Below are positions 51,864 to 64,000 of a stretch of 64,000 bases of DNA, one piece after another. Every line of letters begins with the position of its first letter. Position 1 is the stretch's first letter. The DNA lies in contig NZ_AP024828.1 of NCBI RefSeq assembly GCF_019668465.1, positions 4,030,001-4,094,000 on the forward strand, given 5' to 3'. The notes under the pieces are model-generated. The model saw nothing but the letters and a program-made list of their open reading frames with translations. It was not told the origin of the DNA and searched no databases. This DNA comes from Mycobacterium senriense. GTDB lineage: Bacteria > Actinomycetota > Actinomycetes > Mycobacteriales > Mycobacteriaceae. The position numbers and the translations under genes are program-made.

Positions 51864-52589
51864 ATGTGGTACTGGCTATTCAAGTACGTGCTCCTCGGCC
51901 CGCTGCTGTCATTGCTGGGCCGGCCGAAAGTTGAAGGCCTAGAACACGTTCCCAGTTCCGGGCCGGTTATTCTGGCCAGCAACCACCTGGCGGTGATGGA
52001 CAGCTTCTACCTTCCGCTGGTGGTGCGGCGCCGAATCACGTTCCTGGCCAAGTCGGAATATTTCACCGGCACCGGATTGAAGGGCTGGTTCCAGCGGTGG
52101 TTCTTCACCGCCGTCGGCCAGGTGCCGATCGACCGAACCGACGCCGACAGCGCCCAGGCCGCGCTGAACACCGCGCAGCAGGTGCTGAGCCAGGGCAAGT
52201 TGCTCGGCATGTATCCCGAGGGCACGCGGTCGCCGGACGGGCGGCTCTACAAGGGCAAGACGGGGCTGGCGCGGCTGGCCCTGGAGACCGGTGTTCCGGT
52301 GATCCCGGTCGCGATGATCGGCACCAACGTCGTCAACCCGCCCGGGACGAACATGCTGCGGTTCGGCCGGGTCACCGTCCGCTTCGGCAAGCCGATGGAC
52401 TTCTCCCGGTTCGAGGGGCTGGCCGGCAACCGCTTCATCGAGCGGGCCGTCACCGACGAGGTGATCTACGAGCTGATGGGGCTGTCCGGCCAGGAATACG
52501 TCGACATCTACGCGGCGAGCCTAAAAAAGGGCGGTAACGACGCGGCGAACGGCGAGGCCACCCGGATTCCCGAGACGGCCGCCGGTTAG
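51864..52589 (+). CDS. 1-acylglycerol-3-phosphate O-acyltransferase family (PlsC-like, Rv2182c-like)
   Basis: 241 residues. Acyl transfer motifs are canonical: [12 protein letters not shown] (NHx4D box, about 36-47), [14 protein letters not shown] (motif II region), [13 protein letters not shown] (motif III, about 116-128) and [12 protein letters not shown] (motif IV). A short N-terminal hydrophobic stretch ([18 protein letters not shown]) anchors it to the membrane. Probably makes phosphatidic acid or another acylated precursor of phospholipids and PIMs. ATG with GAGAGGGAGGG upstream. Its stop overlaps the convergent mannosyltransferase stop (TTAG). Confidence 0.93.
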   Translation: MWYWLFKYVLLGPLLSLLGRPKVEGLEHVPSSGPVILASNHLAVMDSFYLPLVVRRRITFLAKSEYFTGTGLKGWFQRWFFTAVGQVPIDRTDADSAQAALNTAQQVLSQGKLLGMYPEGTRSPDGRLYKGKTGLARLALETGVPVIPVAMIGTNVVNPPGTNMLRFGRVTVRFGKPMDFSRFEGLAGNRFIERAVTDEVIYELMGLSGQEYVDIYAASLKKGGNDAANGEATRIPETAAG

Positions 52590-53866
52590 CCGACGGCGGT
52601 AACCGGCGCCAACTGCTGCGGGGCGGCATTGCGCGCGACTCCGCGGGCCGTGACGGTGACTCCCACCGTGACGATGACCGCCAGCGCCCACCAGACGTAG
52701 GACATCCCGGCCAACTGACGCCACCAGACCGCGCTGGCCTCGTGGTGCTTGGGCAGCAGGTCGATCGGTGACCAGCGCATCAGCGCCGCCCCGATGACGC
52801 TGATCAGCATCATCGCCGCGTTGCGGCGCCGCCAGCCCAGGATCGCCGTGATCAGCACCGTCGGCAGCACCCAGACCCAGTGATGCGACCAGGACACCGG
52901 CGACACCACCAGCCCGAACAGCGCGACGCACACCAGCGCGAGCGTGGGCTCGCCGGCGTGCAGCACCCGTCGCATCGCCCACACCGTCACCGCCAGCACC
53001 AGCAACGACGCGGCGACCCAGAGCAGGGACCGCTCCTGCTGTCCCAGCCCCAGCCGGGCCAGCGCGCCGGCGATGTTCTGGTCGGTGTTCAGCGACGCGG
53101 AACCGATCCGGTCGGTGTGCAGCACGGTGTGCGTCCAGTACTCCCACGAGTCGTTCCAGGCCAGCGCGAAGCCGAGCAGCGTCGCTCCCACGAAGGACGC
53201 CAGCGCGGTCAGCGCCGCGCGGTTGTCGCGACGCAGCAGGAAATAGAGCAGGAACACCGCCGGCGTCAGCTTCAGCGCCATGCCCAGGCCCAGCAGCAGC
53301 CCGCGCGGCCACGGCGTGCGCCGCGGCACACAGTCGGCGATCACCAGCGTCATCAGCACCACGTTGATCTGGCCGAAGGCGAAGTTCGAGCTGATCGGTT
53401 CCAGCCAGACGGTCGCCGCGGCCGCGACGACGATCGCCAGCCACCATCGGCGCACCCAGGCCGGGCCGGGCAGGGTCGCCGACGTGCTCCAGACGCCGAG
53501 GCGGGTCAGCACCATCACGGTCGCCACCACCAGCAGCACCAGCGTCAACGCGGTGATCGCGACGCTGGCGGTGGGCATGTGCATCCACGCGAACGGGCAG
53601 AACACGATCGCCGCCAGCGGGGGATAGGTGAACGGCAGATCCACGATCGGGGTGTGGAACAGCACATCCCCGTGGTACAGGGGGTGGCCGTCCATCCAGG
53701 CCCGGGCGCCCATCTGATAGACGTCGATGTCGATGCGATAGGGCGTGTGCCCGAACAGCTGCCACACCGCATAACTCAGCCCCGCGGCGGCCAGCAGCCA
53801 AGCCAGCCCCCACCACAGCGCCCACCCGGGTCGATTGCCCACGCCGGGCGCCTGCCGTGTACTCAT
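52586..53866 (-). CDS. mptC: GT87 alpha-(1->2)-mannosyltransferase (Rv2181/MptC-like)
   Basis: Polyprenol-phosphomannose-dependent GT-C enzyme that adds alpha-1,2-mannose branches and caps to LM/LAM in the periplasm. About 426 residues from ATG 53866 (an ATG three codons upstream is also possible). Around ten membrane helices; the first loop carries [22 protein letters not shown] with Asp residues expected to be catalytic, then [21 protein letters not shown] and [18 protein letters not shown], all hallmarks of this family. Divergent from the Rv2180c-like membrane protein. Confidence 0.93.
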   Translation of the reverse strand: MSTRQAPGVGNRPGWALWWGLAWLLAAAGLSYAVWQLFGHTPYRIDIDVYQMGARAWMDGHPLYHGDVLFHTPIVDLPFTYPPLAAIVFCPFAWMHMPTASVAITALTLVLLVVATVMVLTRLGVWSTSATLPGPAWVRRWWLAIVVAAAATVWLEPISSNFAFGQINVVLMTLVIADCVPRRTPWPRGLLLGLGMALKLTPAVFLLYFLLRRDNRAALTALASFVGATLLGFALAWNDSWEYWTHTVLHTDRIGSASLNTDQNIAGALARLGLGQQERSLLWVAASLLVLAVTVWAMRRVLHAGEPTLALVCVALFGLVVSPVSWSHHWVWVLPTVLITAILGWRRRNAAMMLISVIGAALMRWSPIDLLPKHHEASAVWWRQLAGMSYVWWALAVIVTVGVTVTARGVARNAAPQQLAPVTAVG

Positions 53867-53959
53867 GTCGCACATCAGCGTAATGGGTGCCCGGGCCCCG
53901 ACCCGCCTGGTGCAGCGCGGGTCCCACGGGCCCGGCGCAGACAGGCGTACGTTTCAAGA

Positions 53960-54844
53960 GTGCTCCATTCGTTCGTGGCCGAGGTGACCCGGTGGTTCGC
54001 ACACGACGTCTATGACCGCGGCCACCTGCCGCTGCTGTGTTGCCTGGTCGCCTTCATCCTGACGTTTTTCGTCACCCGAACCTTCGTGCGGTTGATCCGG
54101 CACCGCGCCGACAACGGCCGGCCCACCCGGTGGTGGCACCCGCGCAACGTCCACGTCGGCGGAGTGCACATTCATCACGTGACCTTCGGGGTGGTGCTGA
54201 CCCTGCTGTCCGGCCTGACGCTGGTCACGCTGTCCATCGACGGCCATGAACCCGAATTCACCATGGCGGCAACCTTATTCGGGATCGGCGCCGCCCTGGT
54301 TCTGGACGAGTACGCGTTGATCCTGCACCTGTCCGACGTCTACTGGTCCGAGGACGGCCGCACCTCGGTGGACGCGGTGTTCGCAGCGGTGGCGGTGGCC
54401 GGGCTGTTGATCATGGGGTTGCACCCGCTGATGTTCTTCCTGCCGATCTGGCACAACGCCGAATCGACGGCGCTGCGGGCGGTGGTGGCCGGCGCGATGG
54501 CGTTGACGCTGCCGCTGGCCGTCGTGGTGGTGCTCAAGGGCAAGGTGTGGACCGGCCTGCTGGGCATGTTCCTGGTCATTTTGCTGGTCATCGGCGCGAT
54601 CCGGTTGTCGCGCCCGCACGCGCCCTGGGCCCGCTGGCGATACTCCACGCAGCCGGACAAGATGCGCCGCGCGCTGCAACGCGAGCGGACGCTGCGCCGC
54701 CCGGTGGTGCGGGCCAAGCTGTACCTGCAGTGCGCCATCGCCGGCACACCGCGGTTGCCCGACCAACGCACGGTTGACGCCACGCTCGACCAGGAGGTCC
54801 ACCCCGCGCCGGCGCCCACCGGGCCCATCCTGATCGGCCGCTGA
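53960..54844 (+). CDS. integral membrane protein (Rv2180c-like)
   Basis: 294 residues from GTG 53960. Six or so membrane helices: LLCCLVAFILTFFVTRTFVR, GGVHIHHVTFGVVLTLLSGL, AATLFGIGAALVLDEYALIL, AVFAAVAVAGLLIMGLHPL, AVVAGAMALTLPLAVVVVLK and GMFLVILLVIGAIRL. The His-rich HVGGVHIHHVTFG stretch (about 70-82) and LDEYALILHL could bind a metal or be catalytic. A basic C-terminal tail lies inside. Function unknown. Divergent from mptC and 22 bp ahead of the RNase AS gene. Confidence 0.87.
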   Translation: MLHSFVAEVTRWFAHDVYDRGHLPLLCCLVAFILTFFVTRTFVRLIRHRADNGRPTRWWHPRNVHVGGVHIHHVTFGVVLTLLSGLTLVTLSIDGHEPEFTMAATLFGIGAALVLDEYALILHLSDVYWSEDGRTSVDAVFAAVAVAGLLIMGLHPLMFFLPIWHNAESTALRAVVAGAMALTLPLAVVVVLKGKVWTGLLGMFLVILLVIGAIRLSRPHAPWARWRYSTQPDKMRRALQRERTLRRPVVRAKLYLQCAIAGTPRLPDQRTVDATLDQEVHPAPAPTGPILIGR

Positions 54845-54866
54845 CCTTTTCCCTAAGCTTCCCCGC

Positions 54867-55349
54867 GTGCGGTATTTCTACGACACCGAATTCATCGAGG
54901 ACGGCCGCACCATCGAGCTGATCTCGATCGGGGTGGTCGCCGAAGACGGCCGCGAGTACTACGCGGTGTCCACGGAATTCGATCCCGAGCGCGCCGGGCC
55001 CTGGGTGCGCGCCAACGTGCTGCCCAAGTTGCCGCCACCGGCATCGCAGCTGTGGCGCTCCCGCCGCCAGATCCGCGAAGACCTGGAGGGCTTTCTCGGC
55101 ATCGGCGGCGCCGAGCCGATCGAGCTGTGGGCGTGGGTGGCGGCCTACGACCACGTGGCCTTGTGCCAGCTGTGGGGGACCATGCCGGAGTTGCCGCGGT
55201 CCATCCCCCGTTTCACCCGCGAGCTGCGGCAACTGTGGGAAGACCGGGGCAGCCCGCGGATGCCGCCGCGGCCGTCCGATGCGCACGACGCACTGGTCGA
55301 CGCGCGCGATCAGCTCCGTAGATACCGGCTCATCATGTCCGGGGATTGA
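54867..55349 (+). CDS. RNase AS, 3'-5' exoribonuclease (Rv2179c-like)
   Basis: 160 residues. DEDDh exonuclease with catalytic acidic residues in YDTEFIEDG (about 5-13), WAWVAAYDHVALCQL (about 89-103) and DAHDALVDARDQL (about 133-145). The M. tuberculosis homologue Rv2179c was shown to be an RNase that trims 3' adenosine-rich RNA. GTG start (MRYFYDTEF). Slightly shorter at the C-terminus than the M. tuberculosis protein. Followed by 84 bp, then aroG. Confidence 0.93.
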   Translation: MRYFYDTEFIEDGRTIELISIGVVAEDGREYYAVSTEFDPERAGPWVRANVLPKLPPPASQLWRSRRQIREDLEGFLGIGGAEPIELWAWVAAYDHVALCQLWGTMPELPRSIPRFTRELRQLWEDRGSPRMPPRPSDAHDALVDARDQLRRYRLIMSGD

Positions 55350-55424
55350 GCCGGCGGGCGGGACCGCCGCCGAGTCGAGTTCGCGCAGATCAACACCGAC
55401 CGGGGGCGTGCGTGCCCCAGCTAA

Positions 55425-58270
<2,846 letters not shown>

Positions 58271-58345
58271 GCAGAAGCACGGTACACCAAAATTAAGAAA
58301 AATAAGAGAAATTTGTGATTACTTTAAGATTCGTGTCGTCGGGAG
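58271..58345 (-). promoter_or_regulatory. AT-rich segment upstream of the FAD monooxygenase
   Basis: About 45 bases (58285-58330) are almost entirely A/T (AAATTAAGAAAAATAAGAG, TTTGTGATTACTTTAAG), unlike anything else in this window. This could be the promoter of the accessory gene, a xenogeneic-silencer (Lsr2) target, or the scar of an insertion. Confidence 0.5.
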
Positions 58346-58418
58346 CGCGGCCGGCCCGCCGAGGTGCCGGCCGCCGGGCGGCTCATTCTTGTCGGGCCAT
58401 CGCCTGCGCCCGGCCCTT

Positions 58419-59744
58419 CTACAGCAACCCGTTCAGGTTGCTTCCGATCGTCCACGCCGCGGTGGCGACCAGCCCGGTGATCGCCAGGACCAGCGCCACC
58501 CAGACCAGCGCCATGCGGCGGTTGTGCTGGCGCGCCCAGACGAATTCGCTGATCGGGATTCCCGCGAATTCGCCTGCGACCGACTCGTATTCGTAATCGT
58601 CCTCGTCCTCGTCGTCGGTCTGCGCCGGACGCACCGACTCCGACCAATCCTCGGGGCCCCGCGTCATCTGGCGAGTGGGCTGACGCACCGGCGCATGGCC
58701 GGCCGGTTCGGGCCGTTGGGCGGTGGGCGGCCGCTGGGCGGTCTGGCTGCGCTGCAGCGCCGCCGACCGGTGTTGTGCGGAGTTGCGGGGTGCGGGCACC
58801 CGAAAGTCCGGCAGCCCGAGCTCTTCGGCGATCGCGTCGAGGTCGCCGCGCATCTCGATGGCATCGGCATAGCGTTCGGCCGGGTCGCGGGACGTCGCAC
58901 GCTCGACGAATTCGTCGAACTGCGCGGGCACACCGTCGATGGCCGCGCTGGGCGGCGGCACGTCGGTGTCCAGCCGCTGGTAGGCGAGCGACAAGGCCGA
59001 GTCACCGGTGAACGGGGTGCGCCCGGTCAGCAGCTCATAGGTCATGATCCCGGCGGAGTAGACGTCGCTGCGCGGACTGGCGTCGCCGTCGCGCACCTGC
59101 TCGGGCGACAGGTAGGCCGCGGTGCCCAAAATCACGCTGCTTGAGGTGATTCCGGCGGCCGCGACGGCCCGGACCAAACCGAAGTCGGCGATTTTGACCT
59201 CGCCGTCGTCGGAGATCAGCACGTTCTCGGGCTTGACGTCGCGATGCACCAGGCCGGCCCGGTGGGCGGCGGCCAGCCCGCCGAGCACCGGACGAAGCAC
59301 CGCCGCCACGGCGTACGGCGGCATGGGTCCCCGTTCGCCCAGCAGTTCGCGCAGCGTGCCACCCTCGATGAGCTCCATCACCAGGAACGGGTGCCGGGCA
59401 TCCAGGCCCTGGTCGTAGACCGCCACCAGCCCGGGATCCTTCAGCCGGGCCACGGTTTGCGCCTCGCGCTGGAAGCGGGTCAGGAATTGCTCGTCGCCGG
59501 CGTAGCGGGAATCCATCACCTTCACCGCGACGGGACGATCGAGCCGGGTGTCCAGGCCCCGATACACCGTCGACGTCCCGCCGCTGGCGATCCTGGACTG
59601 AACCAGATAGCGACCGTCCAGCAAAGTGTTGTCGAGCGGATCGACCGACCCGCCCCCGGGTCGGCGACGATGCGGGCCGGGCCCGCCCGAGGCGGGGGGC
59701 CCGCCCGCTCTCGGCGGAGGGCCGGGCGGTTCAGCTTGGGCCAC
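58419..59744 (-). CDS. pknL: serine/threonine protein kinase PknL
   Basis: Membrane Ser/Thr kinase. About 441 residues from GTG 59744. A Pro/Gly-rich head precedes the kinase domain, which starts LLDGRYLVQSRIASGGTSTVY. Catalytic motifs: VAVKVMD (Lys), HRDVKPENVL (catalytic loop), DFGLVRA (Mg loop), GTAAYLSPEQV, SDVYSAGIMTYELLTG. A long juxtamembrane linker (Gln/Arg/Pro, then an Asp/Glu cluster DDEDEDDYEYE) leads to a C-terminal membrane segment (MALVWVALVLAITGLVATAAW) with only a very short exterior tail. M. tuberculosis PknL is 399 residues; the difference is in the head and linker. Divergent from its known substrate gene Rv2175c. Confidence 0.95.
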   Translation of the reverse strand: MAQAEPPGPPPRAGGPPASGGPGPHRRRPGGGSVDPLDNTLLDGRYLVQSRIASGGTSTVYRGLDTRLDRPVAVKVMDSRYAGDEQFLTRFQREAQTVARLKDPGLVAVYDQGLDARHPFLVMELIEGGTLRELLGERGPMPPYAVAAVLRPVLGGLAAAHRAGLVHRDVKPENVLISDDGEVKIADFGLVRAVAAAGITSSSVILGTAAYLSPEQVRDGDASPRSDVYSAGIMTYELLTGRTPFTGDSALSLAYQRLDTDVPPPSAAIDGVPAQFDEFVERATSRDPAERYADAIEMRGDLDAIAEELGLPDFRVPAPRNSAQHRSAALQRSQTAQRPPTAQRPEPAGHAPVRQPTRQMTRGPEDWSESVRPAQTDDEDEDDYEYESVAGEFAGIPISEFVWARQHNRRMALVWVALVLAITGLVATAAWTIGSNLNGLL

Positions 59745-59824
59745 CGGGCCATCGTAGGTGCGCGGCCGTGATTGGCCGGTAGAACACGGGCTCAACGCGG
59801 CCATCTAGGCCTACACTTGCCCGG

Positions 59825-60229
59825 ATGAGCAGTATTCCTGCCGGCGACGATGTGCTAGAACCCGACGAGCCGATCTATGACCTGAAGCGGGTCGCCGAAT
59901 TGATGGGGGTGTCGGTCACCAAGGTGCACCAGCAACTCCGGGAGGGGCACCTCGTTGCAGTTCGCCGCGACGAGGGACTGGTGGTACCGCAGGTGTTCTT
60001 CACCAAGTCCGGTGAGGTGGTCAAGAGCCTGCCGGGATTGCTGACCATCCTGCACGACGGCGGCTATCACAACACCGAGATCGTGCGCTGGCTGTTCACC
60101 CGGGACCCCTCGTTGACGGTCACCCGGGACGGCAGCCGGGATGCCCTGAACAACGCCCGACCCGTCGACGCCCTGCACGCCCACCAGGCGCGGGAAGTCG
60201 TGCGCCGGGCGCAGGCGATGGCCTACTGA
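59825..60229 (+). CDS. PknL-substrate DNA-binding protein (Rv2175c-like)
   Basis: 134 residues. Small winged/MerR-like helix-turn-helix protein: YDLKRVAELMGVSVTKVHQQLREGHLVAV (about 19-47) is the HTH, followed by VVPQVFFTKSGEVVKSLPGLLTIL and GGYHNTEIVRWLFTRDPSL, and a helical tail (AHQAREVVRRAQAMAY). In M. tuberculosis, PknL phosphorylates Rv2175c near its N-terminus and reduces its DNA binding; the N-terminus here is Asp/Glu/Ser-rich. Divergent from pknL across 80 bp. The 3' end overlaps the convergent mptA by 7 nt. Confidence 0.93.
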   Translation: MSSIPAGDDVLEPDEPIYDLKRVAELMGVSVTKVHQQLREGHLVAVRRDEGLVVPQVFFTKSGEVVKSLPGLLTILHDGGYHNTEIVRWLFTRDPSLTVTRDGSRDALNNARPVDALHAHQAREVVRRAQAMAY

Positions 60230-61782
60230 GCCCGATCGCTCATTCCGGCGGTGACGTCGGCCCGTTCGGGCTGGCGCGCGGGAGCCCGGTACAGGCTGTA
60301 CCCGGCGATCAGCGCGCACGCGGTGGCCAGCGAGAAGTGCAGCCACGAGTACATGCCGTGCGAGCCATCGGGTTTGAAGATCACCATCACCCAGGTCGAC
60401 AGGCCGCCGATGATCGCGACCGCCCGCCGCGACTGCGCCAGCGGCGCCACGATCGCCAGCGGCCACGAGTAATACCAGGGCAGGGCGGCCGGCACGAAAA
60501 GCACCACGATCAGCATCGACCACGCGATGCCGGTCAGCGCGGCCCGGTCGTCGCGGCGGAACCGCCACCACAACAGCGGCAGCGAGATCGCGATGATCGC
60601 GATGCCGACCAGTCGGGTGACGCGCAGGATCGGGTAGAAGCTCACTGGGAAGAAGCCGCTGCCGATCGCGTGGATCAGGTTGGCGGCGGCGGTCGGCACG
60701 GTCAGCCAGTTGATGATCTTCACCGATCCGGCCAGCGCGGTCAGCCAGCCCAGGCCGACGCCGGCGACGGCGGACAGGATCGCGAAGACCACGGCGAAGA
60801 TCAGCAGCGACAACGCCGTGGCCGCGAAAAAGGCTGGCACCGGCCGATATTCCCGCCTATCGCGCAGGTGCCGCATCCACACCCACACCAGGAAGGGCAG
60901 CGCGATGCCGGCGGTGGCCTTGACCGCGATGGCGACGGTGATCAGCGTGATGCCCGCGACGTGGCGGCCGCCCAACGTCAGCGCGATGCCGGCGGCCATC
61001 AGGCCCACCATCAGCATCTCGTTGTGCACCCCGCCCATCAGATGGATCAGCACCAGGGGGTTGAGCACACAGATCCACAACGCCGTCGAGCCGTCGGTGC
61101 CCAGATGCCGCGCCACCCGGGGCGTCGCCCAGACCAGCAGCACCAGGCCGGGCAGCATGCACAGTCGCAGCAACGCGGTGCCCGCCACCACGTTGTTGCC
61201 CACCACGATGGTGATGACCTTCGCCACCAGGATGAACACCGGGCCATAGGGTGCCGTCGTGATCGACCAGATGGGACTGACGTTGTCCAGCAGGCTGTTT
61301 GGGTTGGCGACGGGTCCCACCGCGTATGGGTCGAGGCCGTCGCGCAGCAGCGCGCCCTGAGCCAGATACGAGTAGGTGTCGCGGCTGAAGACGGGCACCG
61401 ACACCAGCAACGGCGCCAGCCAGAAGCCGGTGGTGGCCTTCATGACGAACTCGCTCGCCTCGCCGGTCAGCACCCGACGGCCCAGGGCCAGCCACGCGAT
61501 CAGCATCAGGCCGACGCCGGTCCACAACACGATCGACGACAGCACCAGGCCGTGTCCAAAACGCAACCAGGACATGTGCATTGCCTCGAGCAGCGGGTCG
61601 TGCTGGCGGGTGCTGCCCGCGCCCAGGCCGCCCAGGGTGATCAGCACCGATCCCAGCATCCCCAGCTTCGCCGGACCGGAGTCGCCGGACGCGACGAACG
61701 CCCTCAGCTGGGAAAACCATTCGCCGCGAGAGGGTTTGGCGGCCGGTGAATCCGCCGCCGGGGCGTCCGTGGGAGTCGTCAT
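60223..61782 (-). CDS. mptA: alpha-(1->6)-mannosyltransferase MptA
   Basis: GT-C membrane enzyme extending the mannan backbone of lipomannan from polyprenol-phosphomannose. 519 residues (M. tuberculosis 516). About 13 membrane helices; the N-terminal soluble tail is Pro/Ala-rich. The first exterior loop has SRDTYSYLAQGALLRDGLDPYAVGP (about 140-164), with the Asp-Thr pair characteristic of the family's active site. Other conserved pieces are WSITTAPYGPVFILVAKVIT and PLVLIHLMGGVHNEMLMVGL. Start at 61782 is 4 bp before idsA2's stop, so idsA2 and mptA form one transcription unit and link prenyl supply to mannan synthesis. Confidence 0.95.
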   Translation of the reverse strand: MTTPTDAPAADSPAAKPSRGEWFSQLRAFVASGDSGPAKLGMLGSVLITLGGLGAGSTRQHDPLLEAMHMSWLRFGHGLVLSSIVLWTGVGLMLIAWLALGRRVLTGEASEFVMKATTGFWLAPLLVSVPVFSRDTYSYLAQGALLRDGLDPYAVGPVANPNSLLDNVSPIWSITTAPYGPVFILVAKVITIVVGNNVVAGTALLRLCMLPGLVLLVWATPRVARHLGTDGSTALWICVLNPLVLIHLMGGVHNEMLMVGLMAAGIALTLGGRHVAGITLITVAIAVKATAGIALPFLVWVWMRHLRDRREYRPVPAFFAATALSLLIFAVVFAILSAVAGVGLGWLTALAGSVKIINWLTVPTAAANLIHAIGSGFFPVSFYPILRVTRLVGIAIIAISLPLLWWRFRRDDRAALTGIAWSMLIVVLFVPAALPWYYSWPLAIVAPLAQSRRAVAIIGGLSTWVMVIFKPDGSHGMYSWLHFSLATACALIAGYSLYRAPARQPERADVTAGMSDRAQ

Positions 61783-61786
61783 CGGT

Positions 61787-62995
<1,209 letters not shown>

Positions 62996-63098
62996 TCACT
63001 AATCCGCCCCTATGCTGGCGGGTGCGCTGGGCTCGCGCGCAGACTGCGCGGCCACCAGACGCCCCCGGGCCGACAGTCGTCAGATGGAGAGAAGCCGC

Positions 63099-63992
63099 GT
63101 GACCCTCAACACCATTGCGCTCGAGCTGGTGCCGCCGAACGCCGACGAAGGTCGGGAACGGGCACTCGAAGAGGCGCAGAAAGTGGTGCGGAATTCGGCC
63201 GAGGCCGGCCTGGACGGCCGGATCCGGCACGTGATGATTCCGGGGATCATCGCCGAGGACGACGACCGTCCCATCCAGATGAAGCCCAAGTTGGACGTGC
63301 TCGAGTTCTGGTCGGTCGTCAAGCCGGAACTGCCGGGGATCAACGGCCTCTGCACGCAGGTGACCGCGTTCATGGACGAGCCGTCGCTGCGCACGCGGTT
63401 GACCGAGCTGACGTCGGCCGGCATGGAAGGCGTGGTCTTCGTCGGCGTGCCGCGCACCATGAACGACGGCGAGGGCTCCGGCGTCGCCCCCACCGACGCC
63501 CTGTCGATCTACCGCGAGCTGCTGAGCAACCGCGGCGTCATTCTGATCCCCACCCGCGACGGCGAACAGGGCCGGTTCAACTTCAAGTGCGACCAGGGCG
63601 CCACCTACGGCATGACCCAGCTGTTGTACTCCGACGCGATCGTGGGCTTCCTGACCGAGTTCGCGCGCCAGACCGATCACCGGCCGGAGATCCTGCTGTC
63701 GTTCGGCTTCGTACCGAAGATGGAGAGCCGGGTCGGACTGATCAACTGGTTGATTCAGGACCCGGGCAATCCGGCGGTGGCCGCGGAGCAGGAGTTCGTC
63801 AAGGAGCTGGCCGCCGCTGAACCGGCGCAGAAACGCCGGCAGATGGTCGACCTCTACAAGCGCGTCATCGACGGGGTGGCCGAGCTGGGCTTCCCGCTGA
63901 GCATCCACCTCGAGGCGACCTACGGGAACTCCGGGCCGGCCTTCCAGACGTTCGCGGAGATGCTCGCCTACTGGGCACCGACGCCGGACTAG
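63099..63992 (+). CDS. non-canonical methylenetetrahydrofolate reductase (Rv2172c-like)
   Basis: 297 residues from GTG 63099 with GGAGAG upstream. The M. tuberculosis homologue Rv2172c was reported to be a flavin-independent MTHFR that makes methyl-THF for methionine synthesis. The fold starts TLNTIALELVPPNADEGRERALEEA, followed by HVMIPGIIAEDDDRPIQMKP, GLCTQVTAFMDE, EGVVFVGVPRTMND and RFNFKCDQGATYGMTQLLYSD, a TIM-barrel pattern seen in MTHFR relatives. No membrane segment. It is 157 bp from the divergent idsA2 and ends the window. Confidence 0.9.
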   Translation: MTLNTIALELVPPNADEGRERALEEAQKVVRNSAEAGLDGRIRHVMIPGIIAEDDDRPIQMKPKLDVLEFWSVVKPELPGINGLCTQVTAFMDEPSLRTRLTELTSAGMEGVVFVGVPRTMNDGEGSGVAPTDALSIYRELLSNRGVILIPTRDGEQGRFNFKCDQGATYGMTQLLYSDAIVGFLTEFARQTDHRPEILLSFGFVPKMESRVGLINWLIQDPGNPAVAAEQEFVKELAAAEPAQKRRQMVDLYKRVIDGVAELGFPLSIHLEATYGNSGPAFQTFAEMLAYWAPTPD

Positions 63993-64000
63993 TCGGGCGG

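Overview
The window reads as a high-GC chromosome segment from a slow-growing Mycobacterium, most like the M. avium complex; I cannot fix the species by eye. Gene content and order follow, in reverse, the M. tuberculosis block from Rv2221c (glnE) to Rv2172c. Starts are often GTG or TTG, and adjacent genes often overlap by 4 nt. I see no rRNA, tRNA, CRISPR array, insertion sequence or phage gene.

Layout. 1-811: the 3' part of glnE, whose first ~470 bases are badly scrambled. 808-7566: an accessory block (thioesterase, F420-type LLM oxidoreductase, lipoprotein, two MDR oxidoreductases, an SMP-30-like protein, a carboxymuconolactone decarboxylase-like protein and a TetR regulator) lying between glnE and glnA1, which are neighbours in M. 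tuberculosis. 7643-9214: glnA1 with a hairpin terminator and a GlnR-like box. 9370-15159: RDD protein, a 55-bp tandem repeat, a DUF4191 protein and the lipoate/dihydrolipoamide cluster (lipA, lipB, a TIGR01777 epimerase, dlaT/sucB). 15355-21209: ephD, an inserted group (small membrane protein, SRPBCC protein, CrtI-like FAD oxidoreductase) and pepB. 21260-28330: gcvT, ilvE, cobalamin genes cobU-cobT-cobS, a DUF3043 protein, glycerate kinase and an IscA-like Fe-S protein. 28389-32278: membrane protein, adenosine kinase, asnB. 32435-40385: the cytochrome bcc-aa3 supercomplex genes on two facing strands (ctaC-ctaF-mmpS3-Rv2197c-like to the right; ctaE-qcrC-qcrA-qcrB to the left). 40525-45990: trpD, an exonuclease/GIY-YIG fusion, a small Cys-rich protein, the peptidoglycan endopeptidase RipC and an HExxH protein. 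46055-55349: pimB', fadD15, a cluster of SRPBCC/ArsA-like/acyltransferase genes, the mannosyltransferase mptC, a membrane protein and RNase AS. 55434-63992: aroG, an accessory FAD monooxygenase, pknL with its divergent substrate gene, mptA, idsA2 and the MTHFR-like Rv2172c homologue.

Functional themes: nitrogen assimilation and its control (glnE, glnA1), protein lipoylation and 2-oxoacid dehydrogenase function, terminal respiration, and cell-envelope building (pimB', mptC, mptA, ripC, ephD, fadD15, idsA2).

The main anomalies concern sequence integrity and accessory content. The proximal glnE part carries recognisable GlnE pieces in all three frames and turns abruptly into clean sequence. The ArsA-like ATPase gene (50122-51389) appears to lack one C in a C-run just before its P-loop. 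A 55-bp tandem repeat sits at 9796-9922. Five convergent gene pairs overlap at their stop codons by only 4-7 nt, and three of these share a CTAG. I found no clear undescribed defence or mobile system. The best candidates for new biology are the accessory block beside glnA1, the SRPBCC/FAD pair beside ephD, and the small four-Cys protein beside ripC.
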